Origin: Phycicoccus sp. | GTDB lineage: Bacteria > Actinomycetota > Actinomycetes > Actinomycetales > Dermatophilaceae | Reading direction: 5' to 3' | DNA: 41,428 nt | Assembly (NCBI GenBank): GCA_017993715.1 | Contig: JAGOME010000002.1 | Coordinates: 1-41,428, forward strand | Shown here: positions 32,496-39,817 of the stretch, piece after piece | How the letters are laid out: every line of letters begins with the position of its first letter | Numbering within the stretch: the stretch's first letter is position 1 | The notes under the pieces: generated by a model | What the model saw: only the letters and a program-made list of their open reading frames with translations | The model's database searches: none | Told to the model about the DNA's origin: nothing | Made by a program: the position numbers and the translations under genes

Positions 32496-33892
32496 CGACG
32501 CCGCGCCCGGCCTCACGGCGCGCGGTGCTGTCGGGCCTGGTCGCCGGCGGCGCGGTCAGCCTTGGTGCGGCCGCTTGCGGCACGACGCCTTCGCCGCAGA
32601 CGCGGGGGAATGCCGCAGGCCGCCGGATCCTCGTGATCGGCGCCGGAGCGGCCGGGCTGAGTGCCGCCCAGGTACTGCTGCAGGCCGGCCTGAACGTGCA
32701 GGTGCTCGAGGCACGTGATCGGATCGGTGGTCGGATCTACACCTCGAGGCTCTGGAGCGACCTGCCCGTGGACCTTGGTGCCTCGTGGATCCACGGGGTC
32801 ACGGGCAACCCGGTATCGGACCTGGCGGCGCAGGCGGGCGCCACCACCATCGCGACCAGCTACGAATCCGGCGACCTGCACGTGGCGGCATCCCTGCACA
32901 GCCAGGGTCTGCGGGCGTCCGAGACGTCCCGCTGGGAGCGACTGGTCGGCCAGGCATTAGACGCGGTCCGTGAGCAGGATCACGACGCATCCATCCAGGC
33001 CGCGCTATCCGCGCAACCGTGGCATCAGGGCCTCACAGCTCTGGAGCAGGCCGATCTTGCCTTTTACCTGGCGGCGACGTACGAAACGGAGTGGGGCGCC
33101 TCGGTCGACGAGCTGTCGTCCTGGTCGGTCGACGACGGCGGTGAGTTCGGCGGGGGAGACGTCCTCCTGCCGAACGGTTTTGATGCAGTGGTCCGGTCGC
33201 TGGCCCAAGGTGTGGACATCGCGCTGGCCACGCCGGTCACGGCTGTTCGACGGAGCGATCCGGGCGTGTCCGTCACGACAGCGACGGGCGAGGTCACGGG
33301 CGATGCCGTCATCGTGACCGTCCCGCTCGGCGTTCTCAAGGCCGGCGGGCTGCGTATCGAGCCAGGCTTGTCAGGCGCTGCTCGCGGAGGCGTCGAACGG
33401 CTGGGGATGGGGTGTTTGAGCAAGACCGTCCTGCGATTCTCCGACGTGTTCTGGCCCACGGATGTGGATTGGCAGGAGTTTGTGGGCCCGGCGCCGAGTC
33501 GCTGGTCACAATGGGTCAGCCTGGCCAAGGCAGGCGCGCCTGCCCTCATCGGCTTCAACGCAGGTGAGCAAGGTCGCCACGTGGAATCCGCCCCCGTGTC
33601 CGAGGTCGGGCGCGACGCGATGGGCGCGTTGCGGGACATGTTCGGCGACGTTGTCCCGGAGCCCATCGGGGTGCAGACCAGCGCCTGGTCGACGGACCCG
33701 TGGGCGAGAGGCAGCTACTCCTACCTGGGCGTGGGCTCCGAGCCCGGGGACTATGCGGCCCTGGCTCAACCGGTTGCTGAGTTGATCTTCTTCGCCGGTG
33801 AGGCCACCGATCCCGAGTATCACAGCACGGTGCATGGAGCGGTCCTCTCGGGCCGCCGCGCGGCCGCCGAGGTGCTCGATGCTGTCTCGTGA
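32492..33892 (+). CDS. Exported flavin-containing amine oxidase (Tat/lipoprotein-like signal)
   Basis: A 466-residue FAD-dependent amine oxidase (MAO/polyamine oxidase family). Residues 1-29 form a signal: [23 protein letters not shown], with a twin arginine, a hydrophobic run and a Cys29 that could be lipidated, although the AAAC lipobox is weak. The FAD motif is [17 protein letters not shown] (about 45-60), followed by [14 protein letters not shown]; the C-terminal [26 protein letters not shown] binds FAD. It probably oxidises a primary or polyamine outside the membrane, giving an aldehyde, ammonia or amine, and H2O2. GTG 32492 overlaps the thrS stop. The region after it (33893 on) is non-coding. 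Confidence 0.88.
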   Translation: MTTPRPASRRAVLSGLVAGGAVSLGAAACGTTPSPQTRGNAAGRRILVIGAGAAGLSAAQVLLQAGLNVQVLEARDRIGGRIYTSRLWSDLPVDLGASWIHGVTGNPVSDLAAQAGATTIATSYESGDLHVAASLHSQGLRASETSRWERLVGQALDAVREQDHDASIQAALSAQPWHQGLTALEQADLAFYLAATYETEWGASVDELSSWSVDDGGEFGGGDVLLPNGFDAVVRSLAQGVDIALATPVTAVRRSDPGVSVTTATGEVTGDAVIVTVPLGVLKAGGLRIEPGLSGAARGGVERLGMGCLSKTVLRFSDVFWPTDVDWQEFVGPAPSRWSQWVSLAKAGAPALIGFNAGEQGRHVESAPVSEVGRDAMGALRDMFGDVVPEPIGVQTSAWSTDPWARGSYSYLGVGSEPGDYAALAQPVAELIFFAGEATDPEYHSTVHGAVLSGRRAAAEVLDAVS

Positions 33893-33975
33893 GCGCCGTG
33901 CGTCACGGCCGTCACACGACACGCGGACGACACGCCGGGCGGGGAAATTCGTCGGCAATTGTGGGGCTGAACCTG

Positions 33976-34004
33976 TTGCGCTGCAGGCGGATCCAGACTA
34001 GAAA
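33976..34004 (+). promoter_or_regulatory. Strong sigma-70-type promoter of a candidate small RNA
   Basis: TTGCGC (33976-33981), a 17-bp spacer and TAGAAA (33999-34004) make a good actinobacterial promoter in non-coding sequence; transcription should start near 34011. Downstream there is no strong ORF and a clear terminator 140 bp on. Confidence 0.55.
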
Positions 34005-34010
34005 TGACCT

Positions 34011-34190
34011 AGCAGATCACCCCGGTGATCGGCGATCAGGAGAAGTTCTCGGTCATGACCCGCGGCTTGCCGCAGGTGCCACATCGTGATGGGCGTGGGA
34101 CCACAGGACGGATCTCGATCAGGCTCGGAGCATCACGCCAAGTCGACCTGAGGCCCCGCGGAAACTCATACTTTCCGCGGGGCCTCACCC
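34011..34190 (+). ncRNA. Candidate small RNA of about 180 nt, family not recognised
   Basis: The stretch has a promoter at its left end and a 15-bp terminator hairpin at its right, with no supported gene between. Local pairings: GATCACC-CC-GGTGATC near 34015-34030, GCGG-CUUG-CCGC (a stable CUUG tetraloop) near 34060, and a 7-bp CGTGATG/CATCACG stem enclosing about 40 nt. CGATCAGG occurs twice. It does not resemble tmRNA, SRP RNA, RNase P RNA or a riboswitch I know. A 6S/Ms1-like role cannot be ruled out. An alternative is a long 5' leader of the GNAT gene if the terminator reads through. Confidence 0.45.
34150..34186 (+). terminator. Strong hairpin terminator before the GNAT gene
   Basis: A perfect 15-bp stem (34150-34164 with 34172-34186) and 7-nt loop CTCATAC. 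The stem is very GC-rich at the base and A/T at the top (GGAAA/TTTCC); there is no T-run beyond it, as is usual in actinobacteria. It ends the candidate small RNA or the thrS/amine oxidase transcript. The remaining 33893-33975 and 34191-34247 hold nothing I recognise. Confidence 0.7.
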
Positions 34191-34247
34191 TTGTCGGCCC
34201 TGTGTCGGTGACCTCCCACATGGCGGGTCGGCTGACATGCTGTGGTC

Positions 34248-34751
34248 ATGGACGGTGGGTCATTGGACGCGACGATCCGGCTTGCCGAGCCCGAGGACGC
34301 GTTCGCGTTGGCGGCCTTGACCATGCAGGACGACCGCGAGTGCGGAGCGGCCATCGAGCCCGGCTTCCTCACCGCGTATGCCGACGCCTGGCTGGCGGAT
34401 CGGCACCGGGTCAGCTTCCTCGCGGTCGCACCCGATGGACGCCCTGTCGGCATGGTGACGGCGGCTTTGGTCACAAAGCTGCCCAGTTCCCGTCGGCCGG
34501 TTAGCTCGTGGATGCATGTCTCCCTGCTCTTTGTCACCGCCGATGCCCGGGGCTCTGGTATTGGCACCGCCTTGATGCAGCACCTCCTGGAGTGGGGCCG
34601 GATGCACGCCGTCGACCGGGTCCAACTCAATGCCGCTGCGACGGCCCGAGGGCTCTATCGCCGGATCGGGTTCACGGAGCCGGATGCCGGGCTCATGGAG
34701 CTGCGGTTGGCGCAGCCCCACGGGGCGGGTCAGGGCGAGGGTGGCCGGTGA
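34248..34751 (+). CDS. GNAT-family N-acetyltransferase
   Basis: A 167-residue GNAT-fold protein: ATIRLAEPEDAFALAALTMQDD, the central beta-bulge region HVSLLFVTADARGSGIGTALMQHLLEWGR with the acetyl-CoA pyrophosphate loop (R/Q-x-x-G-x-G/A equivalent: RGSGIG) and LNAAATARGLYRRIGFTE at the end. It transfers an acetyl group to an unknown amine. I chose ATG 34248; GTG 34242 is possible. No ribosome site is clear, so it may be leaderless. The stop overlaps the plsC-like GTG. Confidence 0.87.
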   Translation: MDGGSLDATIRLAEPEDAFALAALTMQDDRECGAAIEPGFLTAYADAWLADRHRVSFLAVAPDGRPVGMVTAALVTKLPSSRRPVSSWMHVSLLFVTADARGSGIGTALMQHLLEWGRMHAVDRVQLNAAATARGLYRRIGFTEPDAGLMELRLAQPHGAGQGEGGR

Positions 34752-35464
34752 GCCTGTACTCGGTCGGTGTCCTGGCCATCGACGGTGCCTTGGGTGCGGT
34801 GACTCAGCGGGTCCACTTCGGACTCGAGAACATCCCTAGCGAGGGGCCGCTCGTCATCGTCTGCAATCACCTCTCGATGGCCGACCCTCTCGTGCTGGCT
34901 GCGGCCCTGCGGCGGGGTGGTCGACGGGGGACGTTCCTGGTCATGGCCGAGGCGTTCCGGTGGCCCGTGGTCGGGACCTTGCTGCGGTGGACCGGCCAGA
35001 TCCCGGTCACCCGAGAGAAGAATGCCGCCGCCGCCCTTGCTCCGGCCTTTGAGGCTCTTAAGCAGGGGCGCGCGGTCGCGCTCTACCCCGAGGGGCGCAT
35101 CACTCGCGAAGCCGACTATCGGCCCGAACGGGAGGTGCACACCGGTGCGGTCAGGCTGGCGCTGGGGGCAGACTGCCCGATCGTCCCGACCGCCCAGTGG
35201 GGCGCTCACCACCTGCTGACCCGCGAGGGCTCCAGTTCGCTCACCCGCCCTCCGCGGCTCCTTGGCTGGGTGCGACAAGGGCGGGTGCCTCGTCGACCCA
35301 TCACCTACTTCGTCGCTGGGCGTCCCATCCAGGCGCGGGAGCTGCGCCGGGCCGCGGGTGACGCCGGTGACCTCGATGCCGCCACCGAGCTGGTCATGGA
35401 CCGCATTCGGGTGATGCTCGCGGGAGTCGCCGGCCAGCAACTGCCCGGCCTGCTCGACGACTGA
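34748..35464 (+). CDS. 1-acylglycerol-3-phosphate acyltransferase (PlsC-like)
   Basis: A 238-residue lysophospholipid acyltransferase. Catalytic block I NHLSMAD (His41, Asp46) and block III YPEGRIT (the EGTR-like motif) are present; VMAEAFRWPVVGTLLRWTGQIPV is block II. It esterifies the second fatty acid onto lysophosphatidate for phospholipid synthesis at the membrane. GTG 34748 overlaps the GNAT stop (GTGA). It begins the lipid-linked part of the window. Many actinobacteria have several PlsC paralogues, so whether it is the essential one is unknown. Confidence 0.9.
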   Translation: MSLYSVGVLAIDGALGAVTQRVHFGLENIPSEGPLVIVCNHLSMADPLVLAAALRRGGRRGTFLVMAEAFRWPVVGTLLRWTGQIPVTREKNAAAALAPAFEALKQGRAVALYPEGRITREADYRPEREVHTGAVRLALGADCPIVPTAQWGAHHLLTREGSSSLTRPPRLLGWVRQGRVPRRPITYFVAGRPIQARELRRAAGDAGDLDAATELVMDRIRVMLAGVAGQQLPGLLDD

Positions 35465-35474
35465 ACGGCCGCAC

Positions 35475-35480
35475 TAGGAT
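35475..35480 (+). promoter_or_regulatory. -10 element of a leaderless promoter for the HIT gene
   Basis: TAGGAT ends 7 bp before the ATG, so the transcript would begin at the start codon. No ribosome site is present, which agrees with a leaderless mRNA. Confidence 0.45.
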
Positions 35481-35487
35481 CACGCCC

Positions 35488-36042
35488 ATGCCCAGCCCGC
35501 CCCCCGTCGTGAGTGGCATCTCCGATCTGGTGGGGGATCCGGACGGGTTCGAGAGACTCTGGACGCCGCATCGTCTGGCCTACATCGAGGCTGATCGCCC
35601 TGACCCCGAGCCCGGCGACGGGTGCCCGTTCTGCGCCGCTCCGCATCGTGCGGACGAGGAGGGTTTGATCGTCCATCGGGGCGAGCTCTGCTACGTCGTG
35701 CTCAACTTGTTCCCCTACAACCCGGGCCACCTGCTCATCTGCCCCTACCGCCATGTGCCGCTGTATCTCGACCTCACTGATGAGGAGACCACGGAGTTCA
35801 CGGCGTTGACCAAGGACGCGATGCGGGCTCTGCAAGGGGCCAGCGCCCCCATGGGGTTCAACCTCGGGATGAACCAGGGAGCGGTGGCCGGTGCCGGCGT
35901 CGCCGCCCACCTCCATCAGCATGTCGTTCCGCGCTGGGGCGGAGACAGCAATTTCCTGCCGATCGTGGCGCGCACCAAAGCGCTCCCGCAGCTTCTTGAG
36001 GACACCCGCCAACGACTCGTCGTCGCTTGGCCCCAGGACTGA
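35488..36042 (+). CDS. HIT-domain protein, Ap4A phosphorylase-like
   Basis: A 184-residue histidine-triad nucleotide hydrolase. The triad is HLHQHVVPRW (His141, 143, 145). The N-terminal CPFC (Cys46/49) and NLFPYNPGHLLICPYRHV match the mycobacterial Rv2613c-type protein, which splits diadenosine tetraphosphate by phosphorolysis; the neighbours (pgsA, acyltransferase, pimA) also correspond to that locus. It ends 9 bp before the stop of the convergent EF-G2 gene. Family and position together make Ap4A phosphorylase the best guess. Confidence 0.9.
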   Translation: MPSPPPVVSGISDLVGDPDGFERLWTPHRLAYIEADRPDPEPGDGCPFCAAPHRADEEGLIVHRGELCYVVLNLFPYNPGHLLICPYRHVPLYLDLTDEETTEFTALTKDAMRALQGASAPMGFNLGMNQGAVAGAGVAAHLHQHVVPRWGGDSNFLPIVARTKALPQLLEDTRQRLVVAWPQD

Positions 36043-36051
36043 TCGGCTGGG

Positions 36052-38145
36052 TCAGGCCAGGTGAGCGCGCGAGAGTCGCTCGGGCATGGGCTCGTACCCG
36101 CGCAGCTCGCGCGTGAATGTGCCTGTGCCGTGTGCCAATGAGCGCAACACGATCGCGTAGTCCAGCAGCTCCAGCTGAGGGACCGACGCCGTCAGGACGC
36201 TGCGGCCCTCCTCATCGGCGCTCTCGGTCCCCACGATCTGGCCCCGGCGCGTGCTGACATCGGTCATGACCGCGCCGAGGTAGTCGTCGTCCACGGTGAC
36301 CCGGACCGTGTCGATCGGCTCGAGCAGGGTCATGGTCGCCGGCGAGGCGAGCTCGCGCAGCGCAAGGCCGGCGGCGGTCTGGAAGGCGACATCGCTGGAG
36401 TCCACCGAGTGCGCCTTGCCGTCGGTCAAGGTCACCTTGACGTCGACGACGGGCCAGCCGGCAAGCAACCCCTTGGCCAGCTGGGTGTGCGTGCCCTTCT
36501 CGACGCTGCTGATGAACTGCCGTGGCACGGCGCCACCGACGACCACCTCGTGGAACTCGTTGCCCGAGCCGCGCGGAAGGGGGTCGATCGTCATGTGCAC
36601 GACCGCGAACTGGCCGTGACCGCCGGACTGTTTGACATGCCGACCCTGCGCTGAGGCATGGCGGATGGCGGTCTCTCGCAGAGCCACAGCGACCGGAACC
36701 TGACGGACGGCGACGTTGAAGCGTTCCTTGAGTCGGGCCAGGGTGAGGTCGAGATGGGCCGGGCCCGTGGTCCACACCACGACCTGGCCGGTCTCCTGGA
36801 CGTGCTCGATCCGCAAGGCCGGGTCCTCGGAGGCGAGCTCCCGGAATGCCGAGGGCATGCGGTCCTCGTCGGCCCGCGATGCCGGCTCCAGCGCCGTCGG
36901 AAGCAGGGCCTCGGGCAGCGCCCATGGAGTGACGAGCAGCGGGTGGGTTGGGTCGGACAACGAATCAGACGTCTGGGCGGTCGCCAACTTCGAGACGACA
37001 ACGACTTCGCCGGCAATGGCCGAGCCCTTGGGCAGGAAGTCGCCGGTCGCGGGTGCGCCGATTGCGCCAGGGCGGGTGTCCTCGTCATGGGCAGCGTGTC
37101 CCTCGCCGGGAATGGCCTCGAACCGGTCGAGGTGACCGGAGACGTGCAGCGGGCGATCCGCGGACAGCGTCCCACTGAAGACGCGCACGAGGGAGAGATG
37201 CCCTAGGTAGGCGTCACTGCGCGTGTGGACGACCTCGGCGACGAGCGGGCCGTCAGGATCGGCGGTCAACGTGAGGGGAGCGCCCCCGTCGACCGGCGTC
37301 ACTGTCGGCAGCGCGTGCATTCCTGGGTGGGGGAAGCCGACAGCGATGAGGTGGGCGACGACGCCGATGCCCGCGCCGGTCTCGGCCGAGGCCGGCAGAA
37401 CGGGATAGAAGTGACCCCGGGCGACGGCGGCGAGCAGATCCCGCTCCAGCGTCTCGAACTCGATCGACTCACCCTCGAGGTAGCGGTCCATGAGGGCGTC
37501 GTCCTCGGACTCCTCGATGATGCCCTCGACGAGCGGACCCCGATAGGCGTCAAAGGCTCCGGCGTGCTCGGCGCTGGCCTCGCGCACAATGCGATCCCCA
37601 CCATCGGAGTAGTCGTGGATCTCGCCGAGCAACAGGTCAGCGATAGAGGACACCGCGCCCGCGGAGCCGGCCACGGGGACTCCGAGCGGCTGGACGCCGG
37701 CCCCAAAGTGCGCCCGACAGTCGGCGAGAGTGCGCTCGAAGTCCGCGTCGCGGGCATCCAAAGCGGTGATCACGACGGCGCGGGGGACCCCGACCACCGC
37801 GCACTCGTGCCAGAGCGACCGGGTGATCGCGTCGACGCCGTCCGCCGCGGAGACAACGAAAAGGGCCGCATCCGCGGCCCGCAGCCCTGCTCGTACCTCG
37901 CCCACAAAGTCGGGGCTCCCGGGGGCATCCAGGAGGGTGACCACCACCCCGTTTCCCTCGACCGTCGCCGCCCGCAGGCTCGTGCTGCGCTGCGCCTCGC
38001 CGCGCGGGGGCACCCCGCCCGAGAAGGTTGCGACGAGGCGATCGAACAGCGCCGACTTCCCAGACCCACTGGGGCCGATGAGGACGACGTTGCGGATGGC
38101 CTCCACGGAGGCGACGGCGGGAGCATTGCGCGGTGTTGCACTCAT
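36052..38145 (-). CDS. Elongation factor G-like protein EF-G2
   Basis: A 697-residue translational GTPase-like protein with all EF-G domains: G domain (about 1-270), beta-barrel II, then III, IV (SGGHGQFAVVHMTIDPLP) and V (LLEPIDTVRVTVDDDYLGAVMTDVSTRRGQIVGTE). P-loop GPSGSGKSAL (24-33) and DAPG are present, but the NKxD guanine motif is replaced by TALD, so GTP specificity may be weak. Mycobacterial EF-G2 binds GTP yet lacks ribosome-stimulated hydrolysis, so this is probably not the main translocase. I chose ATG 38145; an earlier in-frame start at 38181 is less likely. It is divergent from pgsA. Confidence 0.9.
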   Translation of the reverse strand: MSATPRNAPAVASVEAIRNVVLIGPSGSGKSALFDRLVATFSGGVPPRGEAQRSTSLRAATVEGNGVVVTLLDAPGSPDFVGEVRAGLRAADAALFVVSAADGVDAITRSLWHECAVVGVPRAVVITALDARDADFERTLADCRAHFGAGVQPLGVPVAGSAGAVSSIADLLLGEIHDYSDGGDRIVREASAEHAGAFDAYRGPLVEGIIEESEDDALMDRYLEGESIEFETLERDLLAAVARGHFYPVLPASAETGAGIGVVAHLIAVGFPHPGMHALPTVTPVDGGAPLTLTADPDGPLVAEVVHTRSDAYLGHLSLVRVFSGTLSADRPLHVSGHLDRFEAIPGEGHAAHDEDTRPGAIGAPATGDFLPKGSAIAGEVVVVSKLATAQTSDSLSDPTHPLLVTPWALPEALLPTALEPASRADEDRMPSAFRELASEDPALRIEHVQETGQVVVWTTGPAHLDLTLARLKERFNVAVRQVPVAVALRETAIRHASAQGRHVKQSGGHGQFAVVHMTIDPLPRGSGNEFHEVVVGGAVPRQFISSVEKGTHTQLAKGLLAGWPVVDVKVTLTDGKAHSVDSSDVAFQTAAGLALRELASPATMTLLEPIDTVRVTVDDDYLGAVMTDVSTRRGQIVGTESADEEGRSVLTASVPQLELLDYAIVLRSLAHGTGTFTRELRGYEPMPERLSRAHLA

Positions 38146-38270
38146 AGCACCCACTGTCGTCCTCTCCCGGGCCCGGCACAACCAGAATCGCCAGGTCCGC
38201 GGCGATCGCGAGCGTGATGTACGTCCCGCTGCCGTACCGCGGGGAATAGGGGGCCTGGCCCGGGCGCGGC

Positions 38271-38276
38271 TAGGCT
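38271..38276 (+). promoter_or_regulatory. -10 element for the pgsA operon
   Basis: TAGGCT lies 9 bp before the pgsA ATG, giving a near-leaderless transcript for the pgsA/acyltransferase/pimA operon. No -35 hexamer is recognisable. Confidence 0.35.
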
Positions 38277-38285
38277 GGCGCCACC

Positions 38286-38897
38286 ATGCTGAACCGATAC
38301 GCGCGCGCCTTCTTCACCAAGGTGTTCACCCCCGTGGCGTCCCTTCTGCTTCGGCTTGGGATCAGCCCCGACGTCGTGACCGTCGTCGGCACGATCGGCG
38401 TCTGCGGTGCTGCGTTGTACTTCTATCCGCGCGGTGAGTTCCTCGTCGGCACGCTGGTCATCGTCGCCTTCATCTTCAGCGACACCATCGACGGCGTTAT
38501 GGCCCGCCGCTCCGGGCGATCCAGCACGTGGGGAGCCTTCTTGGACTCCACTCTTGATCGGGTCCAGGACGGGGCGATCTTTGGCGGACTCGTGCTGTGG
38601 TATGCCGGTGACGGCCGCAGCGCCTACATGGCCGGACTGGCCCTGGCGTGCCTCATCCTCGGGTTCGTGGTGTCCTACGCCAAGGCGCGTGCTGAGGGCT
38701 TGGGCATGACGGCCAATGTGGGGATTGCCGAGCGCGCCGAACGGCTGGTCGCCGTCCTGGCCGCGACCGGTTTCGTCGGCTGGTTCCTGCCCGAGATCGT
38801 CCTCGGGGTCGTCCTCGCCCTCCTCGCTGTCGCCAGCGCCATCACCATTGTCCAGCGCATGCTCGAGGTGCGTCGCCAGGCGCTCCTGCCGCGATGA
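38286..38897 (+). CDS. pgsA: Phosphatidylinositol phosphate synthase (CDP-alcohol phosphatidyltransferase)
   Basis: A 203-residue membrane enzyme with about six hydrophobic segments. The CDP-alcohol signature D-x-x-D-G-x-x-A-R-x(8)-G-x(3)-D-x(3)-D is complete (Asp66, Asp69, Asp87, Asp91). In actinobacteria this locus makes phosphatidylinositol phosphate from CDP-diacylglycerol and inositol phosphate, the base of PI and PIM lipids. The next two genes (acyltransferase and pimA) continue the same pathway, and its stop overlaps the acyltransferase start. Phosphatidylglycerol phosphate synthase is the alternative, less likely from context. Confidence 0.93.
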   Translation: MLNRYARAFFTKVFTPVASLLLRLGISPDVVTVVGTIGVCGAALYFYPRGEFLVGTLVIVAFIFSDTIDGVMARRSGRSSTWGAFLDSTLDRVQDGAIFGGLVLWYAGDGRSAYMAGLALACLILGFVVSYAKARAEGLGMTANVGIAERAERLVAVLAATGFVGWFLPEIVLGVVLALLAVASAITIVQRMLEVRRQALLPR

Positions 38898-39817
38898 ACG
38901 GCCTGCCCGCCGGGCTGCGCGAGGCCGCCGACGTGGCCGGGTACCGGATCGGGTGGCGTGCGGTGCGGCTCATGCCCGAGTCCGCCGCGTATGCCCTGTT
39001 CAATCGGATTGCCGACGTCGCCGTTCTTCGAGGCGCGGGCGCCATGATGCGCCGCAACTATGCGCACGTCCGCCCCGACCTCACCGCGACCGAGCTTGAC
39101 CGGCTCGTCGTTGAGGGCATGCGGGCCTACCTGCGCTACTACTGCGAGGCGTTCCGCCTGCCCACCCTCAGTGCCGAGGATTTGGGCACCCGAGTCCGTG
39201 CCGAGGGCGACGCCCCGATTCGCGAGATCGTCGCCGCCGGTGGCTCCGTCGTGCTGTTTCTCGGACATATGGGCAACTGGGACCTTGCGGGGGCCTGGGC
39301 CACCACCCACTTGGCGCCGGTGACGACCGTCGCGGAGCGGCTCAAGCCCGAGCCGGTCTTCGAGGAGTTCCGGTCGTTCCGCGAAGGCCTTGGGATGACG
39401 ATCATCCCGCTCACGGGTGGGCCCCCCGTCTTCCCGGCCCTGCGCGAGGCGGCCCATCGTCCTGGCCTCATCCCGCTCCTCGCCGACCGCGACCTCACCT
39501 CGGGGGGCGTGACTATCGACCTGTGCGGCCAACCCGCCCGTTTCGCGGCCGGACCTGCCGCGCTCGCCCTCGTCGAGGACCGCCCCCTGGTGCCCGTCAC
39601 GATCCGTCACGAGCGGCGCGGGGCACGCTGGGGGATCGTCCTCACCTTCCACGAGCCGGTGGCGCGACCTGCGGCGGGGCCGACCAGCCAGCGGGTCAAG
39701 GCCATGATCCAGAGTTGCGCCGATGTGCTCGGCGCGGCGATTTCCCAGGCTCCGCAGCACTGGCACATGATGCAGAAGGTGTTCGTCGCGGATCTGGAGG
39801 GGGAGGCGGACCGGTGA
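38894..39817 (+). CDS. Phosphatidylinositol mannoside acyltransferase (PatA-like)
   Basis: A 307-residue acyltransferase of the HtrB/PatA family. HMGNWD (His125, Asp130; H-x4-D) is the catalytic motif, followed by LADRDLTSGGVTIDLCGQPARFAAGPAALAL. It should acylate the mannose of phosphatidylinositol monomannoside at the inner face of the membrane. ATGA overlap with pgsA and GTGA overlap with pimA show one co-translated unit in the order pgsA-acyltransferase-pimA, as in mycobacteria. The N-terminus (VAGYRIGWRAVRLMPESAAYALFNRIAD) is the usual amphipathic start. Confidence 0.92.
   Translation: MNGLPAGLREAADVAGYRIGWRAVRLMPESAAYALFNRIADVAVLRGAGAMMRRNYAHVRPDLTATELDRLVVEGMRAYLRYYCEAFRLPTLSAEDLGTRVRAEGDAPIREIVAAGGSVVLFLGHMGNWDLAGAWATTHLAPVTTVAERLKPEPVFEEFRSFREGLGMTIIPLTGGPPVFPALREAAHRPGLIPLLADRDLTSGGVTIDLCGQPARFAAGPAALALVEDRPLVPVTIRHERRGARWGIVLTFHEPVARPAAGPTSQRVKAMIQSCADVLGAAISQAPQHWHMMQKVFVADLEGEADR

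Noticed and set aside
34036-34221. A 61-residue minus-strand frame with CGTCGKPRVMTENFS (CxxC)
   Set aside because: The CxxC looks zinc-like, but the frame runs through the terminator hairpin, has no ribosome site, and the small-RNA reading explains promoter and terminator better. A conservation search would settle it.
34025-34504. A 159-residue plus-strand frame across the gap and into the GNAT gene
   Set aside because: It reads through the terminator and overlaps GNAT in another frame; no domain is visible.
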